Source: Achromobacter mucicolens | GTDB lineage: Bacteria > Pseudomonadota > Gammaproteobacteria > Burkholderiales > Burkholderiaceae_B | Length of the DNA stretch: 64,000 nt | Reading direction: 5' to 3' | Assembly: GCF_902859725.1 (NCBI RefSeq) | Contig: NZ_CADIJP010000011.1 | Span: 169,351-233,350, forward strand | Shown here: positions 33,390 to 41,275 of the stretch, piece after piece | How positions within the stretch are numbered: position 1 is the stretch's first letter | Layout of the letters: every line of letters begins with the position of its first letter | Notes under the pieces: model-generated | Database searches by the model: none | The model's input: only the letters and a program-made list of their open reading frames with translations | What the model was told of the DNA's origin: nothing | Translations under genes and position numbers: made by a program

Positions 33390-35303
33390 ATGTCGACTTT
33401 GCCCTTGCGCGTGCTGTCGGTGATTCCACCGATGACGCAGCTGAACACTCCCTATCCGTCCACCGCCTATCTGACCGGCTTCCTGCGGTCGCGCGACGTC
33501 ACTGCGTTCCAGGAAGATCTGGCGCTGGCCCTGGTGTTGCGCCTGCTCTCGGCCGACGGCCTGCGGGCCGTGGCAAGCCGCATCGACACGCTGCCCCTTG
33601 AAAAGCACACGCAGCCCATCCAGGCATTCGTCGCCATGCAGGCGCGCTATCTGGCCACCATCGGCCCGGTGATCGCCTTTTTGCAGGGCCGCGATCCCAC
33701 GCTGGCGCATCGCATTGCGGGGCGCAACTACCTGCCCGAAGGGCCGCGCTTTGCGACGCTGGACGTCTACATGGACGAGGACGGCGGCGATCCGCTGGGC
33801 TGGGCGTTCGGCGCGCTGGGGTTGCAGGACCGGGCCAAACACCTGGCCACGCTGTACCTGAATGACCTGGCCGACGTGCTGCGCGACGCGATCGATCCGC
33901 GCTTCGAGTTCGTGCGCTATGCCGAATCGCTTGCGGGCAGCCAGCCAACGTTCGACCCGCTGGCCGAGGCGCTGGACGCCCCGCTGAACCTGGTGGACGA
34001 GACGCTGCGTGAACTTACCGAGGCCGCCCTGGCGCGCCATACGCCGACGATGGTCCTGTTGTCGGTGCCGTTTCCGGGCGCGGTGTACGCTGCCTTCCGT
34101 ATCGCGCAGGCCATCAAGGCGCAGGACCCCAGCATCGTCACCGTGCTGGGCGGCGGCTTCGTCAACACCGAATTGCGCGAACTGAAAGACCCGCGCGTAT
34201 TCGATTACTTCGATTTCGTCACGCTGGACGCTGGCGAGCGTCCGCTGCTGGCGCTGCTGGAACACGTGCAGGGCAAGCGGTCGCGCCAGCGCCTGGTGCG
34301 CACCTTCGTGCGCGATGCCGACAGCGGCGCGGTGCGCTACATCAACCTGGTCGAGCCCGACGTCGCATTTGCAGAAGTGGGCACGCCCACGTGGGACGGC
34401 CTGCCGCTGGACCGATACCTGTCGCTGCTCGACATGCTGAACCCGATGCATCGGCTCTGGAGCGACGGCCGCTGGAACAAGCTGACCGTCGCGCACGGCT
34501 GCTACTGGAAAAAGTGCAGCTTCTGCGACGTGGGGCTGGACTATATCGGCCGCTATGAGGGCGCGTCGGCCTCCGTGCTGGCCGATCGCATCGAAGCCAT
34601 CGTGGCCGAGACCGGGCAGACGGGTTTTCATTTCGTCGATGAAGCTGCGCCGCCCAAGGCGCTCAAGGCCCTGGCCGCCGAGCTGATCGAACGCAACACC
34701 GGGATTTCCTGGTGGGGCAACATCCGCTTCGAAAAGACCTTCAGCCCGGAACTGTGCGAACTGCTGGCCGACAGCGGCTGCATTGCGGTTTCCGGCGGCC
34801 TGGAAGTTGCCTCGGACCGGCTGCTGAACCTGATGAAAAAGGGCGTGTCGATCGACCAGGTGGCGCGCGTGACGCGTGCGTTCAGCGATGCCGGGGTGCT
34901 GGTGCACGCCTACCTGATGTACGGTTTTCCGACGCAGACCGTGCAGGACACCGTCGATGCGCTGGAGTACGTGCGCCAGCTATTCGAAAACGACTGCATC
35001 CAGAGCGGGTTCTTCCACCGTTTCGCCTGTACGGTGCATTCGCCGGTGGGCCAGAATCCGGACGAATACGGCATCAAGCTCAAACCCTTGCCCGAGGTCA
35101 CGTTTGCCAAGAATGACGTTGGCTTTCATGACCCCACGGGCGTGGATCACGACGCGCTGGGCAAGGGCCTGAAGAAGGCCATCTACAACTTCATGCACGG
35201 CATCGGGCTGGAAGAGGACGTGCGCAGCTGGTTCCCGTTCAAGGTGCCACGCACGACGGTCGCGCGGAACCGCATTGCGCGTGCGTTGAACCAGCGCGGC
35301 TGA
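33390..35303 (+). CDS. B12-binding-type radical SAM protein with CX4CX2C cluster motif
   Basis: A 637-residue radical SAM protein. The N-terminal part (about residues 1-300) matches the B12-binding fold of BchE-like enzymes (MVLLSVPFPGAVYAAFRIAQ, VTVLGGGFVNTE), but no DxHxxG cobalamin ligand is visible. The cluster motif is Cys371-x4-Cys376-x2-Cys379 (HGCYWKKCSFCD), one residue longer than the usual CX3CX2C. GGLEVASDRLLNLMKKGVS and AYLMYGFPTQTVQDT are barrel motifs. ATG 33390 is chosen because the long upstream extension lacks family sequence. Reaction unknown. Confidence 0.85.
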   Translation: MSTLPLRVLSVIPPMTQLNTPYPSTAYLTGFLRSRDVTAFQEDLALALVLRLLSADGLRAVASRIDTLPLEKHTQPIQAFVAMQARYLATIGPVIAFLQGRDPTLAHRIAGRNYLPEGPRFATLDVYMDEDGGDPLGWAFGALGLQDRAKHLATLYLNDLADVLRDAIDPRFEFVRYAESLAGSQPTFDPLAEALDAPLNLVDETLRELTEAALARHTPTMVLLSVPFPGAVYAAFRIAQAIKAQDPSIVTVLGGGFVNTELRELKDPRVFDYFDFVTLDAGERPLLALLEHVQGKRSRQRLVRTFVRDADSGAVRYINLVEPDVAFAEVGTPTWDGLPLDRYLSLLDMLNPMHRLWSDGRWNKLTVAHGCYWKKCSFCDVGLDYIGRYEGASASVLADRIEAIVAETGQTGFHFVDEAAPPKALKALAAELIERNTGISWWGNIRFEKTFSPELCELLADSGCIAVSGGLEVASDRLLNLMKKGVSIDQVARVTRAFSDAGVLVHAYLMYGFPTQTVQDTVDALEYVRQLFENDCIQSGFFHRFACTVHSPVGQNPDEYGIKLKPLPEVTFAKNDVGFHDPTGVDHDALGKGLKKAIYNFMHGIGLEEDVRSWFPFKVPRTTVARNRIARALNQRG

Positions 35304-35315
35304 TGCCGCCGCCGG

Positions 35316-36650
35316 TCAGGCCGCCGGCGGGGCCTCCTGCACGGTGGAAAGCACGGGCTCGGCCGCCTCGGCGCCGGGCACCGCGTGGGTCAGGTCCTCG
35401 GTCATCTCGTGGTCCAGCGCGCCCTGGAACAGGTCTTCGGTCACGCGCAGTTCCACCCCCACCGGCGACATCTGCGCGGCCGCTGCAAAGGGCGCCACCG
35501 GCGCCGGCGCAGGGCGCTCGTTGCGGCGCCAGACGAAAAAGGTGACCAGCCCAAGGTTGAGCAGCGCAAAGCACCAGAACAGACCCGCTTCGCCGAACTT
35601 CGTCATCACGGGCGAGATGGCCAGCGGGCTGAGCGCCGAGCCCAGCGAATTGATGAGCAGCAACCCCTGGATCATGCGCACCAGCGCGTCGGCGGGCGCG
35701 CGATCCGCCGCATGGCTGACGGCCACCGGATAAATGGCAAAGACGCCGCCGCCCAGCAGGAACAGCAGCGGCATTAGCAGCGGCGAGGCGGGCGGCAGCA
35801 ACAGGATCAGCACGCTGAGAACGGCGCAGAACACGGCCAACGCAATCAGCACCACCTGCCGGTCGCGCCGGTCCGACCAGCGCCCCACCGGATACTGCAG
35901 GACCATGGCGCCCAGGATCACGGCGCCCATCATCTTGCCGACCTCGGCAACGTCCAGCCCAATGCGCTGCAGATACAGCGGCAGCAGCGTGTAGACGGCG
36001 GCAATCGCGACACCCGACCCAAAGCAGCCCATCACGCCCGTGGGCGTCATGCGCGCCAGGTGCTGCGGCAGCAGCGGCTCGACGCGCTCCACCAGGGGCG
36101 AGACGCGCGGAATGATGACCATGGGCATCACGGACAGCGACGCCAGCAGGCCGGCCACCATGAACGGCGGCATGGGGCCCAACTGGGTGATGGCGCCCAA
36201 TTCCAGCTGGCCCAACATGCCCGAGCCATACAGCGCGATCATGTACAGCGCCAGCAGCCGCCCGCGCACCTTGGCGTCGCCCGCCAGCAACAGCCAGCTT
36301 TCCACGACCAGGAAGACGCCCACGCTCGCCCAGCCGTTGATCAGACGAAGCACGAACCAGGCTTCGCGGTTGAAGATCAGTCCCTGCAGCAGCACCGTCA
36401 CGGCGATGAGCGAGGCAAAGCTACTGTAGGCGCGGATATGGCCGATGCGCAGGATCAGGCGGTCATTGAAGATCGCGCCCAGCGTCAGGCCGATGAAGTA
36501 CGACGACGAAATGATGCCGATGACGGTGGCCGACTCGCCGGCCGCATCCAACTGCAAGGTCGTCAGGGAAGAAATGAAGGCGTTGCCGATGCAGACAACG
36601 AACAAGCCAAGAAGGGGCCCGAGCACCAGGCCCAACAACTGCCGAGACAT
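35316..36650 (-). CDS. MFS transporter, YcaD-like
   Basis: A 444-residue major facilitator with twelve predicted membrane segments, starting MSRQLLGLVLGPLLGLFVVC. Signature pieces are SYFIGLTLGAIFNDRLILRIGHIR (loop 2-3) and VGRWSDRRDRQVVLIALA (loop 8-9). The C-terminal 60 residues are a Pro/Ala- and Glu-rich cytoplasmic tail. Substrate unknown. It is convergent with the radical SAM gene, 13 bases apart. Confidence 0.85.
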   Translation of the reverse strand: MSRQLLGLVLGPLLGLFVVCIGNAFISSLTTLQLDAAGESATVIGIISSSYFIGLTLGAIFNDRLILRIGHIRAYSSFASLIAVTVLLQGLIFNREAWFVLRLINGWASVGVFLVVESWLLLAGDAKVRGRLLALYMIALYGSGMLGQLELGAITQLGPMPPFMVAGLLASLSVMPMVIIPRVSPLVERVEPLLPQHLARMTPTGVMGCFGSGVAIAAVYTLLPLYLQRIGLDVAEVGKMMGAVILGAMVLQYPVGRWSDRRDRQVVLIALAVFCAVLSVLILLLPPASPLLMPLLFLLGGGVFAIYPVAVSHAADRAPADALVRMIQGLLLINSLGSALSPLAISPVMTKFGEAGLFWCFALLNLGLVTFFVWRRNERPAPAPVAPFAAAAQMSPVGVELRVTEDLFQGALDHEMTEDLTHAVPGAEAAEPVLSTVQEAPPAA

Positions 36651-36937
36651 GAAATCCTCGATTTCCAGAACAGCACAAAGCATCCGGTGCGACCGGACAA
36701 ACGATCAATGGGGGGTGGGGGGATGCGTCATGGTTCGCCTGGCTTGGGGAGGGCAATGCCATGCGCTTGGGCGCGGGCCGGGCGTCGCTGGGCGCGCGCG
36801 GCGGGAATCCGGCGCGGATTGTAGCGCTGAATGCGGCGGCGTCCCGGCGCGCCCGGTGGGGGGTGACCGGTGTTGTCCGGTCGGCGCGATGCGCCCTGCA
36901 TCAAATCCTCGATAGAAAGACGTGAATATCGGATTGA

Positions 36938-36978
36938 TCCGAGTAAATCAGAGTATTTGTGCTCGATATTTACTCGGA
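36938..36978. promoter_or_regulatory. 11-bp perfect inverted repeat in low-GC DNA
   Basis: TCCGAGTAAAT (36938-36948) and ATTTACTCGGA (36968-36978) are perfect complements with a 19-base spacer. It may be an operator or a remnant end of a mobile element. No adjacent gene depends on it obviously. Confidence 0.5.
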
Positions 36979-37191
36979 AGAGTTTTCTAGCATGAACCCC
37001 CTAATGCGAACGTCCTGCGTCGACTGCGACCGACTGGAATTGGCCGCGCCGCTTCCCGTCCACTCGCAGCGCGTAATGACGTTGCAGGTTTATCAGCCAA
37101 TCCATGCAAGGGGGGCAAATGCGTTCAGGGTGCGATTCTGTGGAAAGCGGCGTGCAGGCGGTTTCAAAGGCAACCGGTCAAGCCAAAGTAA

Positions 37192-37326
37192 AAAATTCCA
37201 TATTCACCGATCGCGGAAACTCTGGACCAAGTGCTTTCAAACGCCGCCGCCGGCACCGAGCAAGGTATCGGCAGCCGCCAGTCCAGCACCTACCACCTCA
37301 ACGCCGGGATCAAGATCATTTTCTAG
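37192..37326 (+). pseudogene. Possible C-terminal fragment of an outer-membrane protein
   Basis: A stop (37189-37191) precedes a 44-codon frame ending with the residues SSTYHLNAGIKIIF and a stop. The alternating pattern with a terminal Phe resembles an outer-membrane beta-barrel's last strand, and ETLDQVLSNAAAGTEQG looks gene-like. No start or signal peptide is present, so it could be a remnant. This is a weak call. Confidence 0.25.
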
Positions 37327-37352
37327 CGATTCAGGATCAACACGTCCGGTGA

Positions 37353-37919
37353 TTAGTTCACCACGTAATTCTTGGCCTCGGCCTCGCCGGCCCATTTGCG
37401 CAGGGCCGAAATGAATTCCGGGCACACATTGCCGTCCACGCTGGTATCGACAATGACGCTGTCTTTCATGCGCATCAGCACCTTGCATTCGTATACGCGC
37501 GTGCGGTTGGCATAGTGGCCCGTGGTGTTGGTCTGAAATACCGGCGTGGGCGCCGCATTTCTGTTGCCGGGGATCATGCCCACGACCTGTTGGCTGCTGC
37601 TGTCCACGACCCATTCCGTGTACGGAGCGGACTGGAAGTCGGACCATTCCAGTTCCATGGTGTTACCGACCGCACGAATCTTGGAGGGCTCGCCCAGCGC
37701 CGCGATCGCGTCGTCGATGGAGCGGCCTTCCATGTTCTTGGCCACGTTCACGCTGGGCGAGAACGACAGCCCGGACTTGAACACCTGACTGAGCGAGGGC
37801 AGGGTGGAGCTTCCGCCTGTCGGCATCGGCGCGCAGCCGGCCAGACCCACCGCGGCAAGCATGCCCGTGAACAGGAGAATCGGTCCGCAGTTTCGGTTGG
37901 AATGCTGAGGCGACTTCAT
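37353..37919 (-). CDS. Putative lipoprotein of unknown function
   Basis: A 188-residue lipoprotein. The signal sequence ends at lipobox LAGC (Cys29), followed by SLSQVFKSGLSFSPSVNVAKNMEGRSIDDAIAALGEPSKI, within which DDAIAALGEPS resembles the start of an SmpA/BamE-like domain. Two further Cys, in VYECKVLM and NVCPEFIS, may pair. Function unknown. An upstream extension to 38150 is judged spurious. It is divergent from the DUF4189 gene. Confidence 0.8.
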   Translation of the reverse strand: MKSPQHSNRNCGPILLFTGMLAAVGLAGCAPMPTGGSSTLPSLSQVFKSGLSFSPSVNVAKNMEGRSIDDAIAALGEPSKIRAVGNTMELEWSDFQSAPYTEWVVDSSSQQVVGMIPGNRNAAPTPVFQTNTTGHYANRTRVYECKVLMRMKDSVIVDTSVDGNVCPEFISALRKWAGEAEAKNYVVN

Positions 37920-38219
37920 GTGTGTTGTCCAGGTTCCCGAGCCGACCGGCCTCGATCGGACGAGGGGCGGGCCGCTTGTTTCTGTTCGTGACGGAGCGCC
38001 GGTGAAGCGGCGCCCGCTGCGCAGGGTGACGCAGGTCGAGGCAACGATCCCCCGCGTCGTGAAGTGCGACATTTTTACCGAAAAAAGGGGCCAGATTTCA
38101 TCAGGCCATGTGTGAATTTTGTTACCTAATATGCCGCAACGTCGCTGCATACAGGGACGGAACCGGTGCAGCCTGCGCTAAGATCGTCCCCGCCTAATCC
38201 ACTGGACTTCGTGACGATC
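37920..38219. other. Divergent intergenic region, 300 bp
   Basis: Between the lipoprotein start and the DUF4189 start. It should hold both promoters. An AT-rich part near 38070-38130 is the most likely location for the rightward one. No gene seen. Confidence 0.5.
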
Positions 38220-39050
38220 ATGCTCGCTCGCTTTCAATTCCTGATCCGCGCCGCATTTGCCGCCCTTGCCCTGGTGGCGGGGCTGGCCTCACCGACGGCG
38301 CATGCCGAAAAGCTCTACGGTGGCATTGCCACCGACGGCAAGCATTCGCGGATTTACTGGGTGTTGCCCGAAACCGGCGGCAAGGCGGCGGAAGCGGCCG
38401 CGCTTGCCGAATGCCGCAAGGCGGGCGGCAAGGAGTGCAAGGTGCTGAGCTGGTTTTCCGACAGCTGCATGGTATACGCCCGCAATTCCGTCCAGGATCT
38501 GTTTCCGGGCAACAGCGTGTCGCCAGAGATGGCGGCCAAGAAGGCGATACGCCGCTGCACGGCCGGCAGCCCCGACGGGAAGTGCCGGTTGACCACCATG
38601 CCGCTGTGCGTGGGCCCTGGCTACAGCGCCGCCGACATGCGGGCGCCCCTGCGGGCCTCGAAAGCCGAGCTGGAAAGTCTGTCCGCGAAGTTGAACCAAC
38701 GAGAATACTGGGGCGCCATCGCCGAAAACGACACCGGCGGACTGGTGTACTCGGATGGCTATCCCAACGAAAAGGACGCCCTGTCCAAACTGTTGGAATG
38801 GGAAGACTGCAAAGACTGCCGCAAGGTGCTGACGTACACGGACAGCTGCGTGGGGATGGCCTGGGCCAAGGGGGCCAAGGGCCGCGGCACCAGCTTCACG
38901 GCGCTCAATCCCGATCCGAAGGCCGCCCGCGACGAGTCGCGCGCGACGTGCACGGCCAAGACCGGCAGCCCGGCCTGCGTCGCCATGGTGCGTTGTTCGG
39001 GCCGCGCCTATATCGATGGCTATGCCGGCGAGGACGAAAAGCCGAACTAG
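38220..39050 (+). CDS. Secreted DUF4189-domain protein
   Basis: A 276-residue exported protein with a signal peptide ending THAE. Residues about 30-150 and about 170-276 look like two DUF4189 modules: YGGIATDGKHSRIYWVLPE, then EYWGAIAENDTGGLVYSDGY, each followed by a Cys-rich tail. DUF4189 proteins appear near adhesion and type VI-related genes in several genomes, but function is not established. Roughly a dozen Cys make several disulfides likely. ATG 38220 is chosen because the signal peptide begins there. Confidence 0.85.
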   Translation: MLARFQFLIRAAFAALALVAGLASPTAHAEKLYGGIATDGKHSRIYWVLPETGGKAAEAAALAECRKAGGKECKVLSWFSDSCMVYARNSVQDLFPGNSVSPEMAAKKAIRRCTAGSPDGKCRLTTMPLCVGPGYSAADMRAPLRASKAELESLSAKLNQREYWGAIAENDTGGLVYSDGYPNEKDALSKLLEWEDCKDCRKVLTYTDSCVGMAWAKGAKGRGTSFTALNPDPKAARDESRATCTAKTGSPACVAMVRCSGRAYIDGYAGEDEKPN

Positions 39051-39099
39051 GCGCCGTGGCCAAGGCTGCTCGCGGCCAGGCAGCCCGAAGCGACAGGCA

Positions 39100-39130
39100 A
39101 AAAAAAGGAAGGCGGCGCCTTCCTTTTTTT
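39100..39130. terminator. Strong bidirectional intrinsic terminator
   Basis: A 14-bp perfect stem: A7 GGAAGGC at 39100-39113 and GCCTTCC T7 at 39117-39130, 3-base loop. The A-run and T-run give termination in both directions between the convergent DUF4189 and haloperoxidase-like genes. Confidence 0.9.
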
Positions 39131-39145
39131 GTTTTCACCGGACGA

Positions 39146-39982
39146 TCAGCCCTTGATGAACGCCAGGAGGTCGGCGTTGATCACATCCGCGTGGGTCGTC
39201 AGCATGCCGTGCGGAAAGCCGGGATAGACCTTCAGCGTGCCATTCTTGAGCAGCTTGACCGCCAGGCGCGACGAGTCGTCGATGGGCACGATCTGGTCGT
39301 CGTCGCCATGCAGCACCAGCGTGGGTACCGTGATGGCCTTCAGGTCTTCGGTCTGGTCGGTCTCGGAGAAGGCCTTGATGCCTTCGTAATGCGCCTTGGC
39401 GCCGCCGTTCATCCCTTGGCGCCACCAGTTGTTGATCACGCCCTGCGAGACCTTGGCGCCTTCCCGGTTGAAGCCGTAGAACGGGCCGGCGGCCACGTCC
39501 AGGAAGAACTGCGCGCGGTTGTCGGCCAGGGCCTTGCGGAAGCCGTCGAACACTTCGATGGGCGTGCCGCCGGGATTGGACTCGGTCTTGACCATGAGCG
39601 GGGGGACGGCGCTGACCAGCACGGCCTTGGCGACCCGGCCCTGCGGCTCGCCATGGCGGGCGACGTAGCGGGCGACTTCGCCGCCGCCGGTGGAGTGGCC
39701 GATGTGCACGGCGTTGCGCAGATCCAGGTGCTGGGCGACTGCGGCAGCGTCGGCCGCGTAATGATCCATGTCGTGGCCGTCGCTGACCTGGGCGGAGCGG
39801 CCGTGGCCGCGGCGGTCGTGCGCAATGACACGAAAGCCCTGGGCGAGGAAGAACAGCATCTGGGCGTCCCAGTCATCGCCGGACAGCGGCCAGCCATGGT
39901 GGAACATGATGGGCTGGGCCGTCTTGGGGCCCCAATCCTTGAAGAAGATTTCAACGCCGTCGGGGGTAGTGATCGTGCTCAT
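39146..39982 (-). CDS. Alpha/beta hydrolase, non-haem haloperoxidase-like
   Basis: A 278-residue hydrolase of the cofactor-free haloperoxidase/perhydrolase group. The nucleophile is Ser97 in [13 protein letters not shown]; Asp is in [12 protein letters not shown] and His in [20 protein letters not shown] and DRRGHGRS are family markers. These enzymes make peracids and hydrolyse esters. A dyad at 40070-40081, shared with the sensor-kinase promoter, lies about 90 bases upstream. It is in the same orientation as the stand-alone receiver and might belong to its regulon. Confidence 0.9.
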   Translation of the reverse strand: MSTITTPDGVEIFFKDWGPKTAQPIMFHHGWPLSGDDWDAQMLFFLAQGFRVIAHDRRGHGRSAQVSDGHDMDHYAADAAAVAQHLDLRNAVHIGHSTGGGEVARYVARHGEPQGRVAKAVLVSAVPPLMVKTESNPGGTPIEVFDGFRKALADNRAQFFLDVAAGPFYGFNREGAKVSQGVINNWWRQGMNGGAKAHYEGIKAFSETDQTEDLKAITVPTLVLHGDDDQIVPIDDSSRLAVKLLKNGTLKVYPGFPHGMLTTHADVINADLLAFIKG

Positions 39983-40069
39983 GTCGGGTTCTCCGGGGTT
40001 AGTTGGACCGCAGGGATAGACTAGGGCCTTATGCGCTGCCGGGAAATCCTACGCTGGGCTTGGCGTGTC

Positions 40070-40081
40070 ATACGAAGGTAT
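40070..40081. promoter_or_regulatory. ATAC-N4-GTAT dyad upstream of the haloperoxidase gene
   Basis: ATACGAAGGTAT at 40070-40081, inside a 14-base string CATACGAAGGTATA (40069-40082). An almost identical string, on the other strand, is at 43346-43359 upstream of the FixL-like kinase. Candidate operator. Confidence 0.5.
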
Positions 40082-40124
40082 AAGCGGGGTTTGGCGCCGG
40101 ATGTGTCCAAACCGCCACCACCGG

Positions 40125-40508
40125 CTATCGGGCGGGCTGGCAGCCTTGCAATGCGTGCGCCACGCACCGCGCCATCGCTTCGCCGTCAACCGGCTTGTCC
40201 AGGTAGGCACACGCGCCCAGCGCGAGCAGCCGCTGGCGCGCCGCCTCGGTGGGAAAGGCGGTCATGAAGATCAACGGGAACCGGCGCCCGGCCGCGATGA
40301 GCTCGGCCTGGAGCTGATCGCCCGTCATGGGCGACATCTGGACATCGGTGATCATGCAGTCAGGCTCTTGGGCATGCGCGTCGTTCAGGAATTCGGGGCC
40401 CGACCCGTAGGCCCGAACCTCGTAACCAAGCGAGCGCAGCAGGCTGGAGAGCGCGATCCTGACCCCATCGTCGTCGTCGACAACCGCGATAGTGGGAATG
40501 TGGTTCAT
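40125..40508 (-). CDS. Stand-alone receiver-domain protein (CheY-like)
   Basis: A 127-residue single receiver domain. Phospho-acceptor Asp55 is in CMITDVQM, with acidic DDDD near residue 11 and Lys in YLDKPVDG. There is no output domain, so it probably relays phosphate or competes for the kinase. It is downstream of the FixJ-like regulator, 116 bases away, and on the same strand. It could be part of the FixLJ operon. Confidence 0.9.
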   Translation of the reverse strand: MNHIPTIAVVDDDDGVRIALSSLLRSLGYEVRAYGSGPEFLNDAHAQEPDCMITDVQMSPMTGDQLQAELIAAGRRFPLIFMTAFPTEAARQRLLALGACAYLDKPVDGEAMARCVAHALQGCQPAR

Positions 40509-40624
40509 ATCAGAAAATCCTTCGGGCCGGTCGGGTCACGATACGCATCCGATGTCCGGCATGTTCCGTTATGAACCTTTGCGCCTGCCGCGGAAATCAT
40601 ACAGAGGTTTGTCCCAAGCGCGGG

Positions 40625-41275
40625 TCAGGGCGCGGAAATGCCCAGCGCCTCGGCGTGGCGGACCAGGTCGGCCAGCGACCGGACCCCCATTTTGCGCATG
40701 ACGTGGCCACGGTGAATCTTGACCGTGATCTCGCTCAGGCCGATCAGGCCCGCCACCTGTTTGTTCATCAGCCCGGACACCACATGCGCCATCACCTCGC
40801 GTTCGCGCGGGGTCAGCGTCTCGTAGCGGGCGCGCAGGCCGTCCATGGCGGCATCGCGCGAACGACGCTGCGTGTCGCGTTCGATGGCGGCGGAGACGGC
40901 GTCCAGCATGTCCTGTTCGCGAAAGGGCTTGGATAGAAAGTCCACCGCGCCCGCTTTCATGGCGCGCACGGTCATGGGGATGTCGCCGTGCCCGGTGATG
41001 AACACGATGGGCAGATCGATGCCTTGGCGCACCAGCTGATCCTGGAAATCCAGGCCGCTGATGCCCGGCAGGCGCACGTCCAGGACGATGCAGCCCGGCG
41101 CGTCGGGAATCTGGGTCTGCAGCAGTTCGGCGGGCGAGGCGCACAAGGTGGTGCGCAGGCCAATCGATCGGAACAGGCTGTCGAGCGAGGCGCGGACGCT
41201 GGCCTCGTCGTCGACGACGATGACTTGCGACTGCGGGGCGGCGGCTGCGGCGCCGCTGGCGGTGCGGGTGTTCAT
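40625..41275 (-). CDS. FixJ/LuxR-family response regulator
   Basis: A 216-residue response regulator. The receiver domain has Asp66 in CIVLDVRLPG, Thr in FITGHGD and Lys in FLSKPFRE; a LuxR-type HTH follows (residues about 150-210) with LTPREREVMAHVVSGLMNKQ and ITVKIHRGHVMRKMGV. The layout is the FixJ/TodT/StyR type. Its ATG overlaps the TGA of the upstream sensor kinase (ATGA), so the two are translationally coupled. Its target sites are unknown; ATAC-N4-GTAT-type strings at 40070 and 43347 are candidates. Confidence 0.92.
   Translation of the reverse strand: MNTRTASGAAAAAPQSQVIVVDDEASVRASLDSLFRSIGLRTTLCASPAELLQTQIPDAPGCIVLDVRLPGISGLDFQDQLVRQGIDLPIVFITGHGDIPMTVRAMKAGAVDFLSKPFREQDMLDAVSAAIERDTQRRSRDAAMDGLRARYETLTPREREVMAHVVSGLMNKQVAGLIGLSEITVKIHRGHVMRKMGVRSLADLVRHAEALGISAP

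Larger units (their letters stand above)
36651..37352. other. Gene-poor, lower-GC island, about 700 bp
   Basis: Between the MFS start and the end of the lipoprotein gene. It contains the AT-rich dyad at 36938-36978 and a lone 44-codon open stretch ending at 37326. A 151-codon frame at 36959-37414 has no coding character (Pro/Arg-rich, no family). I see no secure gene here. The base composition looks different from the surroundings, suggesting decay or transfer. Confidence 0.6.

Noticed and set aside
36959-37414. 151-codon plus-strand frame in the gene-poor island
   Set aside because: No family sequence; the second half is Pro/Arg/Ser-rich frame noise overlapping the lipoprotein gene's 3' end.
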